From assembly GCA_000716465.1 (NCBI GenBank), contig JNWL01000032.1, forward strand, positions 1 through 64,000: a stretch of DNA of 64,000 bases. The letters run 5' to 3'. Under the pieces are notes generated by a model that made no database searches, was not told where the DNA came from, and saw only the letters and a program-made list of their open reading frames with translations. Below are positions 1 to 7,647 of the stretch, in pieces. The position numbers were made by a program, and so were the translations under genes. Position 1 is the stretch's first letter; every line of letters starts with the position of its first letter. This DNA is from Streptomyces bikiniensis (lineage in GTDB: Bacteria > Actinomycetota > Actinomycetes > Streptomycetales > Streptomycetaceae).

Positions 1-25
1 CCAGTTCCCAGCCCCCCAGCCCCCC

Positions 26-73
26 AGTCACCCAGTCACCCAGTCACCCAGTCACCCAGTCACCCAGTCACCC
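26..73. repeat. 8-bp tandem repeat (AGTCACCC x6)
   Basis: Six perfect head-to-tail copies of AGTCACCC, followed by a partial copy ending in AGTCCCAGG. The tract is upstream of the HAD phosphatase gene and outside any convincing gene. It looks like slippage-generated microsatellite DNA. Confidence 0.85.
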
Positions 74-246
74 AGTCCCAGGATGCGGACACGGTTACGG
101 GCCGGTTGGCCAAGACCGCCCCCGGTTTTGTATCGTTGAAAAACAAAGTGGCCCCGCCCGCACTCCCTGACCGGTGGGCGGGTCCGCCTTGTTCTCCGCG
201 CTCTCCCCGCACCCCTCCGGAGAGCGCCACCCCCTCTGGAGATCCG

Positions 247-915
247 ATGCACGCCACCACCCCGGCAACGCTCACCGCCCGCGCCCTCCTGCTCGACATG
301 GACGGCACCCTCGTCAACTCGGACGCCGTCGTCGAGCGCTGCTGGCGCCGCTGGGCCGAGCGGCAGGGACTGGACGGGGACGCCGTGCTCCAGGTGGTCC
401 ACGGCCGCCAGGGGTACGCGACGATGGCCGTGCTCCTCCCGGACCGCCCGATGGAGCAGAACCACGCCGACAACCGCGTCATGCTCGCGGAGGAGACCGC
501 CGACCTCGACGGGGTCGTGCCCGTCCCCGGCGCCCCCGCCTTCATGGCCGCGATCACGGACCTGCCGCACGCCCTGGTGACCTCGGCGGACGAGGCCCTC
601 GCCCAGGCGCGCATGGGAGCGGCGGCGCTGCGCGTGCCGGAGGCCCGCGTCACGGCCGAGTGCGTCGGGGCCAGCAAGCCGGACCCGGAGGGCTTCCTGA
701 AGGGCGCGGCGGCGCTGGGCTTCGCGCCGGAGGACTGCGTGGTCTTCGAGGACTCCGAGGCGGGCATCCAGGCGGGCCGCGCGGCCGGCATGCGCGTCGT
801 GGGCGTGGGCCCGCGCGCGGCGGCCTTCGCACCCGACGCGTACGTGCCCGACCTGACCCACCTGCGGGTCGAGGCGGCGTCGGACGGCACCATCACGCTG
901 ACGACCGTGCCGTAA
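247..915 (+). CDS. HAD-superfamily phosphatase (HAD-IA, sugar-phosphatase type)
   Basis: A 222-residue cytosolic HAD hydrolase, predicted to remove phosphate from small phosphorylated metabolites. Motif I is DMDGT at residues 17-21, with the nucleophile Asp17 and acid/base Asp19. The motif III lysine is Lys144 in SKPDPE, and motif IV is FEDSEAG at about 167-173. The segment between motif I and about residue 90 is the usual small helical cap. I start at ATG 247, which follows CTCTGGAGATC; the frame is open further upstream to 106 but that extension is basic and Pro-rich and does not resemble the family. It is transcribed alone and ends at a strong hairpin terminator. The substrate cannot be read from sequence. 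Confidence 0.92.
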   Translation: MHATTPATLTARALLLDMDGTLVNSDAVVERCWRRWAERQGLDGDAVLQVVHGRQGYATMAVLLPDRPMEQNHADNRVMLAEETADLDGVVPVPGAPAFMAAITDLPHALVTSADEALAQARMGAAALRVPEARVTAECVGASKPDPEGFLKGAAALGFAPEDCVVFEDSEAGIQAGRAAGMRVVGVGPRAAAFAPDAYVPDLTHLRVEAASDGTITLTTVP

Positions 916-943
916 CCTCTCCTCCCCCTTCGCCTTCACCACC

Positions 944-984
944 GCTCGCGCGCGGCCGGACGCCCGGCCGCGCGCGAGCGTTTT
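944..984 (+). terminator. Rho-independent terminator after HAD gene
   Basis: A perfect 16-bp GC-rich stem (944-959 with 964-979) with a 4-nt loop (ACGC), followed by GTTTTG. It lies 28 bp after the HAD stop codon. Confidence 0.85.
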
Positions 985-1042
985 GCGGTTCGCGGGCCCC
1001 TGCTCCCTGCCGACCGAAACCCGCACGCACGCACCCGCGACG

Positions 1043-1090
1043 GCACCCGCACCCGCACCCGCACCCGCACCCGCACCCGCACCCGCACCC
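1043..1090. repeat. 6-bp tandem repeat (GCACCC x8) in a gene-poor stretch
   Basis: Eight perfect copies of GCACCC inside the 916-1500 gap. The rest of that gap holds the terminator at 944-984 and unpatterned C-rich sequence. The open frames here encode only Arg/Pro-rich low-complexity strings on both strands, so I call no gene in it. Confidence 0.85.
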
Positions 1091-1500
1091 GCGACGACAC
1101 TCGCACCCGAAGCCCTCCGCAAGCACAGGCACCAGGGGTCGGAGACCTCGGGCCCGAGCAGGTGGCCCGGCGAACCAGTGGACCCGCAGGCCAAAGAGGC
1201 CGCCGGCCGTCAACAGCCAACAACCACCAGCCACCAGCCGCAGAAGCCACCGGCGCAGCGCCCCCGCGCGCGCCGCACCCCGCACCACCGGGCGCTCCGC
1301 CCTTCCAACCCTCGACCACCGAGCGGAATCTGACGCTCCGCCAGAACACGCACACCCCTTGATGTGACGTGCCCATGTCGTCACGCTGTTACCTGGCGCA
1401 CCCCGCAAGGAAACCCGGCGCCGCCACGATGACCGGGCCACCACCCGGCACCCCACGGGGACGGCACCCGCCGAGTTCCCCCCACGTCAAGGGAGTCCAC

Positions 1501-2151
1501 ATGCCCGTCCGCAATGTCTACGCGCGTCGACTCGCCGTGCTCGCCACCTCCGCCGCCCTCACCGTCACCGGCCTCCTCGCCACCGCGCCCGCCGCCCAGG
1601 CCGCCATGCCCACCCCGGTCAGCGCCGCGACCGCGCGCGGCTACCTGGCCGCCCTCACGGTGAAGGCGGAAGGTTCCACCTCGGGGTACAGCCGGGACCT
1701 CTTCCCGCACTGGACCACCCAGTCCGGCGCCTGCAACACCCGCGAGACCGTCCTCAAGCGGGACGGCAGGAACGTCGTCACGGACTCCGCCTGTGCCGCC
1801 ACCAGCGGCAGCTGGTACTCCGAGTACGACGGCGCCACCTGGAGCGCCGCCTCCGACGTCGACATCGACCACATGGTCCCGCTCGCCGAGGCCTGGCGCT
1901 CCGGCGCCGGCTCCTGGACCACCGCCCAGCGCCAGTCCTTCGCCAACGACCTGACCCGGCCGCAGCTCATAGCCGTCACGGACAACGTCAACCAGGCCAA
2001 GGGCGACCTCGACCCGGCGAAGTGGCTGCCCTCGCGAACGGCCTACCGCTGCACGTACGTCAGGGCCTGGGTGCACGTGAAGTACCACTGGAAGCTCAGC
2101 GTCGACTCCGCCGAGAAGAGCGCCCTCCAGTCCGTCCTCAACGGCTGCTGA
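1501..2151 (+). CDS. Secreted HNH-family endonuclease (DUF1524-like)
   Basis: A 216-residue exported nuclease. Residues 1-31 form a classical signal peptide (RR, hydrophobic core, cleavage after AAQA). The mature part carries the DIDHMVPLAEAW signature at about 121-132, with His124 as the probable general base, then PQLIAVT and NQAKGDLDP, which complete the beta-beta-alpha metal site of the small secreted HNH/DUF1524 proteins common in Streptomyces. Two Cys pairs (CNTR, CAAT, CTYV, NGC) suggest disulfides outside the cell. The ATG at 1501 is preceded by AAGGGAG, about 6 nt away; the longer frame from 1369 lacks support. It probably degrades extracellular nucleic acid for nutrition or competition. 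Confidence 0.9.
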   Translation: MPVRNVYARRLAVLATSAALTVTGLLATAPAAQAAMPTPVSAATARGYLAALTVKAEGSTSGYSRDLFPHWTTQSGACNTRETVLKRDGRNVVTDSACAATSGSWYSEYDGATWSAASDVDIDHMVPLAEAWRSGAGSWTTAQRQSFANDLTRPQLIAVTDNVNQAKGDLDPAKWLPSRTAYRCTYVRAWVHVKYHWKLSVDSAEKSALQSVLNGC

Positions 2152-2187
2152 GCACGCCACCCCTGAGGAAACGTCACAGCAGGATTG

Positions 2188-2219
2188 CCGGGAAGTGAAC
2201 ACGACCGCACACTTCCCGG
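2188..2219 (+). terminator. Hairpin terminator after HNH nuclease
   Basis: Stem CCGGGAAGTG / CACTTCCCGG (2188-2197 and 2210-2219) with a 12-nt loop, 36 bp after the stop. No strong T tract follows, as is usual in Streptomyces. Confidence 0.7.
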
Positions 2220-2243
2220 TGGTCCGATGTTGAACTTGCAAGT

Positions 2244-2262
2244 ACTAGTGAGGCAACCCTAA
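2244..2262. promoter_or_regulatory. Weak iron-box-like (DmdR/IdeR-type) site upstream of DoxX gene
   Basis: The 19-bp stretch ACTAGTGAGGCAACCCTAA matches 12 of 19 positions of the actinobacterial iron-box consensus TTAGGTTAGGCTAACCTAA. The match is concentrated in the right half-site. It lies about 70 bp before the DoxX start. This is a consensus comparison done by eye, and binding is not shown. Confidence 0.3.
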
Positions 2263-2332
2263 CCTACGGACTCATCGGTTCCGTCCCCCACCTCGTTCGT
2301 CGACGGATGAGGCCAGACCGAAGGAGTCCCCC

Positions 2333-2938
2333 ATGAGCAACACCAGCGATCCCGGCAACCCAGGCACGTCCGACGAGACGCCCGCCACGACCGCCGGCGC
2401 GGGCACGACCGCCGGCGCGGGCACGCACGCCGGCACCGGCGCCGAGGAGGCGGCCGGTCTCACGGCCCGCCTGGACCGGGCCCGGCCGTACGCGCTCGGT
2501 CTCTTCCGCATAGTCACCGGCCTCTTCTTCGCCTGCCACGGCGCCGCCTCTCTCTTCGGCGTCCTCGGCGGGGCCAAGGGCGGCGGCACGGTCGAGGTGG
2601 GCACCTGGCCCGGCTGGTACGCGGCGGTGATCCAGCTCGTCGCGGGCGGCCTGGTCCTGCTGGGCCTCGGCACCCGCAGCGCCGCCTTCCTCGCCTCGGG
2701 CTCGATGGCGTACGCGTACTTCAAGGTCCACCAGCCCGAGGGCCTCTTCCCGCTGCAGAACGGCGGCGAGCTCTCGGCCCTGTTCTGCTGGGCCTTCCTG
2801 CTGCTCGTCTTCACCGGCCCGGGCGCGCTGGCCCTGGACCGGCTCTTCGGAGCCGGGGCCCGCGGCGGCGCGGACGCGGCGGCGCGCGAGAAGAAGACCG
2901 GGACGCGCGAGGAGCAGGTCACGCCGGTCACGGCCTGA
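2333..2938 (+). CDS. DoxX-family membrane protein
   Basis: A 201-residue inner-membrane protein. Residues 1-45 are a disordered Ala/Gly/Thr-rich N-terminus. Four hydrophobic helices follow (about 53-75, 98-122, 124-140, 148-168), with the DoxX signature LGLFRIVTGLFFACHGA at the first helix and the loop FPLQNGGELSALFCW before the last. The C-terminal tail is charged. DoxX proteins are small redox-linked membrane proteins of mostly unknown activity, and in mycobacteria one partners with superoxide dismutase and a thiosulfate sulfurtransferase. The ATG follows AAGGAGTCCCCC. It is monocistronic, with a weak iron-box-like site upstream. Confidence 0.88.
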   Translation: MSNTSDPGNPGTSDETPATTAGAGTTAGAGTHAGTGAEEAAGLTARLDRARPYALGLFRIVTGLFFACHGAASLFGVLGGAKGGGTVEVGTWPGWYAAVIQLVAGGLVLLGLGTRSAAFLASGSMAYAYFKVHQPEGLFPLQNGGELSALFCWAFLLLVFTGPGALALDRLFGAGARGGADAAAREKKTGTREEQVTPVTA

Positions 2939-3092
2939 TCCCGGCTCCGGGCCACGGCCAGAGCCAGGCCACGGCCCGGGCCCCGTTCCCCTCTCCCGGT
3001 TCCCGACCCGACCCACCCGATCCGCCCCGGGTCGCGGACCCGCAGAACGCACCCACAGGCCCTGGAGGCTTACCAGCCTCGGCGCCTACACG

Positions 3093-3129
3093 AAGGGGCC
3101 GGTATCCACAGGATGGATTCCGGCCCTTT
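3093..3129 (+). terminator. Candidate hairpin terminator between DoxX and DedA genes
   Basis: AAGGGGCCGG (3093-3102) pairs with CCGGCCCTTT (3120-3129) with one G-T wobble, and an ATCC/GGAT inner stem. It is 155 bp after the DoxX stop. The rest of the 2939-3301 gap shows no gene and no clear repeat. Confidence 0.5.
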
Positions 3130-3301
3130 CCCTCGCGCGGCGCACGTCCGACGCCGGCCTTGGACCGGACCATTCCCCTCAGGTTCCCGCACGTACGAAC
3201 ACACCCGTTGTCCACCCGTCGCCCGACGGCACCGGACCTCCGCCCGAAGCACGGGCACCCACCCGGCGGCGGGCCCCCGATCCCGCGTAGGCTCTGCCCC
3301 T

Positions 3302-3937
3302 GTGAATCTGCTCGACAGCCTGGGCTCGCTGCGGTCGCTCACCGCCGGTCCGTGGATCTACCCGGTGGTGGCGACGTCGATCCTGCTCGACGTCTTCCTG
3401 CCCGTGCTGCCGAGCGGCTTCCTGGTGATCACCGCGGCCACGGCGGCGACCGCCGCGACGGCCACCGCGGCCTCCCCCGACGTCCCGTCGCTCCTCCCCC
3501 TGCTGCTCTGCGCGGCCACGGCCTCGGTGCTCGGCGACTTCCTCGCGTACCGCCTGGCGCGCCGGGGCGGGGCCAGGCTGGACCGGGCGATAGCGCGCTC
3601 ACGGCGCCTCTCCCTGGCGCAGGAACGTCTCGGCACCGCTCTCGCCCGGGGCGGCGGACTGCTCGTCGTCCTCGCGCGGTTCGCGCCGGCGGGCCGCTCC
3701 GTGGTCTCCCTCGGCGCGGGCGCGGCAAAGCGCCGGAGCAAGGAGTTCCTGCCGTGGTCGGCCCTCGCGGGCGTGACCTGGGCGTCGTACAGCGTGGGGC
3801 TCGGCTGGCTGGGCGGTCAGTGGCTGGGCGCGACCTGGTTCAGCGCGGGGGTGTCGACCCTCGCGCTCTTCCTCGCGGGCGGGCTCGCCGCTTGTCTCAT
3901 ACGGCGTCCGGCCGTGGCTCCGGCGCCCGCTTCCTGA
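3302..3937 (+). CDS. DedA/VTT-family membrane protein
   Basis: A 211-residue membrane protein of the DedA (SNARE-associated/VTT) type, with an N-terminal re-entrant segment, a central helix near 60-80 and two C-terminal helices. The family glycine-arginine motif is visible as VVLARFAPAGRSVVSLGAGA at about 118-137. DedA proteins scramble or flip lipid carriers and help keep membrane homeostasis; the substrate here is unknown. I start at GTG 3302 because TAGGCT (3288-3293) lies 8 nt upstream, the pattern of leaderless Streptomyces transcripts, and the open frame upstream is not membrane-like. The 3' end overlaps the convergent DUF2277 gene by 41 bp. Confidence 0.85.
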   Translation: MNLLDSLGSLRSLTAGPWIYPVVATSILLDVFLPVLPSGFLVITAATAATAATATAASPDVPSLLPLLLCAATASVLGDFLAYRLARRGGARLDRAIARSRRLSLAQERLGTALARGGGLLVVLARFAPAGRSVVSLGAGAAKRRSKEFLPWSALAGVTWASYSVGLGWLGGQWLGATWFSAGVSTLALFLAGGLAACLIRRPAVAPAPAS

Positions 3938-4172
3938 CCGCCCCGCCCGTCCCGACCGTCCTGGCCCCGCGCACCTCCAGACCGTCGAGGAGTCTCGCGG
4001 TGGCCCCGGCGATCTCGTCCACGGCCCGCTCGAAGACCTCGCGGTTGTGGGCGGCGGGGGCGCGGAAGCCCGAGATCTTGCGGACGTACTGGAGGGCGGC
4101 GGCGCGGATGTCGTCCTCGGTCGCCTCCTCGGGCAGCACGGGCGGGCGGAGCGTCTTGATGCTGCGGCACAT
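3897..4172 (-). CDS. DUF2277 domain-containing protein
   Basis: A 91-residue cytosolic protein opening with MCRSIKTLRPP, the signature start of DUF2277, followed by EEDIRAAALQYVRKISGF-type helix sequence and an alpha-helical C-terminus ending Arg-rich. The function of the family is unknown; it is a small, widespread actinobacterial and proteobacterial protein. The ATG at 4172 begins the conserved signature; longer frames upstream are Arg/Gly low complexity. It runs convergent to the DedA gene and overlaps its last 41 bp. Confidence 0.88.
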   Translation of the reverse strand: MCRSIKTLRPPVLPEEATEDDIRAAALQYVRKISGFRAPAAHNREVFERAVDEIAGATARLLDGLEVRGARTVGTGGAVRKRAPEPRPDAV

Positions 4173-4211
4173 GCCTCCAGTGTGGCGCGCCCCACTGACA
4201 ACGGCACCGCG

Positions 4212-4350
4212 CCACCGGCCCGCGCCCGTACGCCCGCGCCCGTACGCCCGCCCCGCACACCCGAGTCCGTACGCCCGGGCCCGTAGACCCGACCCGTGCG
4301 CCCGGGCCCGAAGGCCCGTCCCATACACCGAGTCCGTACGTCCGCGGCCC
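4212..4350. repeat. Imperfect 12-16 bp repeat tract (GTACGCCCGNGCCC-like)
   Basis: About ten degenerate copies of a GTACGCCCG/CGCCCGGGCCCG motif fill the space between the DUF2277 gene and the next leftward gene. The apparent open frames are repeat-encoded strings, so no gene is called. Confidence 0.6.
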
Positions 4351-4366
4351 ATACGCCTGCCTGCGC

Positions 4367-4600
4367 CTACACCCCGACGCCGCCGAGGCCGCGTCTGCTG
4401 CGTGCGTTGATCTCGGCCGTGCGGGCCCGCAGCTCGTGCAGGGGCGTGGCGAGCTGGACGTCGACGGGCTCGGCCTCCCACTCGGTGCCGCCGTGGACGG
4501 CGCGGATGCGGAAGCGCCCGGAGACGCTGTCCACATAGAACCCGACCCGCCCGGTGGCGGTGTCACGGACGAGGTCACCGACCTCGGGCAGTGGCTGCAC
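4367..4600 (-). CDS. Small conserved hypothetical protein (77 aa)
   Basis: The predicted product is 77 residues. It has a compact beta-rich start (PLPEVGDLVRDTATGRVGFY, then FRIRAVHGGTEWEAEP) and a short helical tail (LHELRARTAEIN). I recognise no named domain. The GTG at 4600 has an excellent ribosome-binding site (GGAGGGG, 4 nt spacing), better than the in-frame ATG at 4630. It is divergent from the GntR regulator and shares its intergenic region, where a 12-bp palindrome sits, so the two may be co-regulated. The sequence resembles small Streptomyces proteins found next to GntR genes, but the function is unknown. Confidence 0.7.
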   Translation of the reverse strand: MQPLPEVGDLVRDTATGRVGFYVDSVSGRFRIRAVHGGTEWEAEPVDVQLATPLHELRARTAEINARSRRGLGGVGV

Positions 4601-4672
4601 GCGTCCCCTCCGTCCCGGAACCTGAAGCATGGGGACACTCAGGGAAGCGCGGCGGCCCGGCCCTGTCAACGT

Positions 4673-4684
4673 ATCTCTAGAGAT
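4673..4684. promoter_or_regulatory. 12-bp perfect palindrome, candidate GntR operator
   Basis: ATCTCTAGAGAT lies between the divergent 77-aa gene and the GntR gene, 104 bp before the GntR start. GntR/HutC regulators usually bind short palindromes in their own upstream region. The link to this regulator is inferred from position only. Confidence 0.45.
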
Positions 4685-4788
4685 GTCCCCCGATGGATGG
4701 ATCGACCGGTCGGGACGGCGCGCACGTGTGCTTCCGCGTCGAGGGGTGCGCCGTAGGGTGTCCCGCAGATGAAGGGAGTGGTCCACCC

Positions 4789-5547
4789 GTGACTGACCAG
4801 GACAGCGCTCGACGGCCCAAGTACCAGCGGATCGCTGACGAGTTGAGGGACGCGATCCGGTCGGGCGACTTCGCGCCGGGCGACCGGCTCCCCGGCGAGA
4901 ACGACCTCATGGCGACCTACGAGGTGGCGCGGATGACGGCCCGGCAGGCCCTCTCCGTGCTGCGGACCGAGGGGCTCGCCGAGGCGCGCAAGGGCGCCGG
5001 GGTGTTCGTCCGCGTCTTCCGTCCGCTGCGCCGCCGGGGCATCCCGCGCCTGGCGGGCGACCACTGGGGCGGCGGCCGGTCGGTCTGGTCGGCGGACGTG
5101 GAGGACCGGGAGCTGGTGGTCGACCGGATCGAGGTGGGCGAGGCGGAGGCCGGCGCCCGGGTCGCGGAGGCCCTCGACCTGCCGCCGGGTGCGCCCGTCT
5201 GCGTCCGGAGCCGCCGGTTCGTCCTGGACGACAAACCGGTGCTGCTCTCCGTCTCGTACCTCCCGGCCGGCCTGGCGCGCGGGACGCGGATCGCCGAACG
5301 GGACACGGGGCCAGGCGGCACGTACGCCCGCCTGGCGGAGCTGGGCCGGCGGCCGGTGCGGTTCCGGGAGGAGATCCGCTGCCGGATGCCGACGGCGGAG
5401 GAGTCGGAGGGGCTGGCCCTGGAGCTCGGGACGCCGGTGGTCCTCATCGACCGCACGGCCTTCACGGAGGCAGGGGTGGCGGTGGAGCTGAACGAGATGA
5501 CGCTGGACTCGTCGTCGTACGTCCTGGAGTACGACTTCGAGGCGTGA
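4789..5547 (+). CDS. GntR-family transcriptional regulator (HutC/UTRA type)
   Basis: A 252-residue repressor-like protein. Residues 10-75 are a GntR winged helix (YQRIADELRDAIRSGDFAPG, then LPGENDLMATYEVARMTARQA). Residues about 95-245 are a UTRA ligand-binding domain, with VCVRSRRFVLDDKPVLLSVSY and the closing ELNEMTLDSSSYVLEYDF. UTRA domains bind small metabolites such as sugars, amino acids or histidine-pathway compounds. The GTG at 4789 follows GAAGGGAG at 10 nt. It is divergent from a small gene and may autoregulate through the palindrome upstream. The effector and regulon are unknown. Confidence 0.9.
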   Translation: MTDQDSARRPKYQRIADELRDAIRSGDFAPGDRLPGENDLMATYEVARMTARQALSVLRTEGLAEARKGAGVFVRVFRPLRRRGIPRLAGDHWGGGRSVWSADVEDRELVVDRIEVGEAEAGARVAEALDLPPGAPVCVRSRRFVLDDKPVLLSVSYLPAGLARGTRIAERDTGPGGTYARLAELGRRPVRFREEIRCRMPTAEESEGLALELGTPVVLIDRTAFTEAGVAVELNEMTLDSSSYVLEYDFEA

Positions 5548-5598
5548 GGTCGCGTACGCGACGGGGCTGCGCGCGACGGGTCCGACGGACGGCCCGCG

Positions 5599-6074
5599 TC
5601 ACAGGCCCCGGGGCGCCTCGATCCACGCGTCCGGCGCGGCTCCCGGGGCGAACCGCAGCCCGGGGGCGGCGCGGGCGACCTCCCCGGGGCGCCCGGCGGC
5701 GGGGGCGACGGCCTCGGCCGGTTCCGTACCCGGCCCCACGCGGGTGAGGACGAGGCTGCGGACCAGGACCTCGGCGGCGCTCCGCCCGGCCTGGGCGACC
5801 TGGGCGACCTGCGCGACCTGCGCGACCTGCGCGACCGAAGGGTGCCCGGGGCCGTCCCGTAGGTCCAGCAGAGCGACAGGCCTCGGTCACGGGCGAGTTC
5901 GACGGGGAAGCCGGAGCAGGCGCTGTCCGGGCGGGGGCAGGGGGTGGCGGGCCCGAGGACGGTGACCCGGAGCGCGTCGCCGACCGTGCGTCGACCCTGG
6001 AGCGGGCGCGCGTCCTTCCCGAACGGTGCGAGCGCCGACGCCTGCTCGTACGACTCGACGCGGGTGGATGACAA
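5599..6074 (-). pseudogene. Frameshifted hypothetical gene
   Basis: Two leftward reading frames look like one protein broken by a single-base shift near 5878-5890. The upstream part reads SYEQASALAPFG, GRRTVGDALRVTVLGPA and CSGFPVELARDRG. After the shift the frame continues as VALLDLRDGPGHPSVAQVAQ and ends FAPGAAPDAWIEAPRGL at 5599. In the unshifted frame the sequence degenerates into Arg/Ser-rich strings, and in the second frame a stop lies just upstream at 5887. The 5' end is uncertain; TTG 6074 is the best visible start but has no clear ribosome-binding site. It may be a true pseudogene or a sequencing error. Confidence 0.45.
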
Positions 6075-6150
6075 CTGGTGCCGGGACGGCGCCGCGCCTG
6101 AGGAGGCGGGCCCCGGTGGCCTCCGGGGCCCGCCGGCACGGGACGGCCGC

Positions 6151-6843
6151 CTACCCGCCGTTCCCGCCGCCCCCGGCCCGAGCACTCTCCTCGGCGCTCC
6201 CGCCGTCCCCGTTCCCGGCGCTCCCTCCGTTCCCCTCGTCCCGGGCGCCCTCCCCGCTCCGGGCGCTCTCCACCTTCACGCTCTCGGCCTTCACGCTCTC
6301 GGTCCTGACGCTCTCCACGAGCACGCTCTCGGTGCGGGCGGCGGGAACCCCGGCCTGCACGTCGGAGTTGACCTGCCCGCCGAGCGTCATGACGTTCAGG
6401 GTGGCCGCGTTCTCGTTGGCGATGGCCTTCTCGACCCGGGCGACCAGCACGGCGAACGCCTCCCGCTTCGCAAGGCCGCGGTAGGGGCCCACCTTGGTCT
6501 CGAAGTAGACGCGCTCGTGGCCGAGGAGCTGCTCGGTCGAGCGGTAGTTCTTCCACTGCTCGCGGTACCGGTAGACGCTCTCCAGCGACACCGCGGCGAC
6601 GACGACCACGCTCAGGACCGTGGCCGTGATCCGCGCGAAGCCCAGGTCCAGGTTGACGAACACCGGCACGAGCGCCCCGCCGACGACGGACACGGTCCGC
6701 ATCCGCAGGTGCATCGCCTTCATGTGGGTCGCCTTGGCGTCGTACCACCCCTGGTACTGCTCGACGCGCGTCTCGATGTACCGCTGCGGCGTCATCTCAC
6801 CGCTCTGCGCGCCCCGTTCGGGCACGTCCCCCACCTCAGCCAT
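6151..6843 (-). CDS. DUF4231 (SLATT-like) two-helix membrane protein
   Basis: A 230-residue protein. Residues about 15-45 form an amphipathic helix (YIETRVEQYQGWYDAKATHM), two membrane helices span about 48-90 (VVGGALVPVFVNL and ITATVLSVVVVAAV), then comes the family motif SVYRYREQWKNYRSTEQLLGHE. The tail after about 150 holds repeated (T/V)ESV units and then low-complexity Gly/Ser/Asn. DUF4231 belongs with the SLATT two-TM proteins, some of which act as pore-forming effectors next to nucleotide-second-messenger synthases. None is encoded nearby, so this is more likely a stand-alone membrane protein. The start at 6843 is supported by the family's usual N-terminus. Confidence 0.82.
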   Translation of the reverse strand: MAEVGDVPERGAQSGEMTPQRYIETRVEQYQGWYDAKATHMKAMHLRMRTVSVVGGALVPVFVNLDLGFARITATVLSVVVVAAVSLESVYRYREQWKNYRSTEQLLGHERVYFETKVGPYRGLAKREAFAVLVARVEKAIANENAATLNVMTLGGQVNSDVQAGVPAARTESVLVESVRTESVKAESVKVESARSGEGARDEGNGGSAGNGDGGSAEESARAGGGGNGG

Positions 6844-7132
6844 GCGGGGAGTAGACCCGCGCCCCGAGGTCTCCGTCAACTCCGTTCCCGTTCCCCCCGG
6901 TTTCCACCGCGAGGTGCGTCCGTCCGCTCCCGACAGGCCTGCCGTCCGGGTGTCGTCGCGGCGACAGCGGGCGACAAGAGAAGGAAACCGATCAAGCTCC
7001 GACCTCGAACGACTCCCCCTCAACCGCAGAAGTCCCCGGATCGGTCACGGTCCGAGGTCTTCGCCCACGGATCCGGCCGCTCGTCCCGCGCTCCCTAGGA
7101 TGGACAGCCCGCAAGAAAGGAACCGACCACGG

Positions 7133-7540
7133 ATGCGTCCCCAGCGATTCAGCGACTTCGTCGTCGACATCGTGAAGAACAGCCCGACCGCCGACGGCGT
7201 ACGGACCCTCGCCGAGAGCGGCGACACCCAGCACCCCTTCGGCGTGGTCATCACGGTGGGTACGACCGAGAGCCGGTGGCAGTTCACCGGTCAGCTGCCG
7301 GAGGGCGCCAAGCACGAGGGCTTCCCGGACGAACCGTCCACCGGCACCCCGGTCCCGGCCGGAGAGCCGCCCCGGAAGACCGACTCCCCCGAGGCCTGGC
7401 TCGCCGCCGCCCTCGCCCAGGCCGCCTCCCCGGAGATCGCGTCCGTCGAACGCTGGTCCACCCAGCCCGAGGCGGTCTCCCAGACCGGCCTGACCGTCAC
7501 CTTCCACAACGGCGCCCGCATCTTCGCCAGGACCTTCTGA
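7133..7540 (+). CDS. Hypothetical protein (135 aa)
   Basis: A soluble acidic protein. It has an N-terminal helix-like region (FSDFVVDIVKNSPTADGVRTLAES), a beta strand pair (FGVVITVGTTESRWQFTGQL), a Pro-rich linker and a C-terminal strand region (GLTVTFHNGARIFARTF). No known domain is recognised. The ATG at 7133 follows AAGAAAGGAACC. TAGGAT at 7095-7100 is a plausible -10 box, and an alternative in-frame ATG overlaps its end at 7100. The lipoprotein gene follows 107 bp later on the same strand. Confidence 0.75.
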   Translation: MRPQRFSDFVVDIVKNSPTADGVRTLAESGDTQHPFGVVITVGTTESRWQFTGQLPEGAKHEGFPDEPSTGTPVPAGEPPRKTDSPEAWLAAALAQAASPEIASVERWSTQPEAVSQTGLTVTFHNGARIFARTF

Positions 7541-7647
7541 CCCGCTCCGGCGGCGCCCGCCCGCTCCCCCGTGGCGCGGCGGCCCGGGTGATCGTTCCGT
7601 TACGCGCGGAGGGGCAACCCCCGGCCCGACCGGGAGGTCATCCGGTC

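Noticed and set aside
26..73. Replication-origin-type iterons or CRISPR
   Set aside because: An 8-bp perfect tandem repeat without spacers, AT-rich DNA or DnaA-like boxes.
1043..1090. CRISPR array or regulatory repeat
   Set aside because: Units are 6 bp with no spacers; it is a simple tandem repeat.
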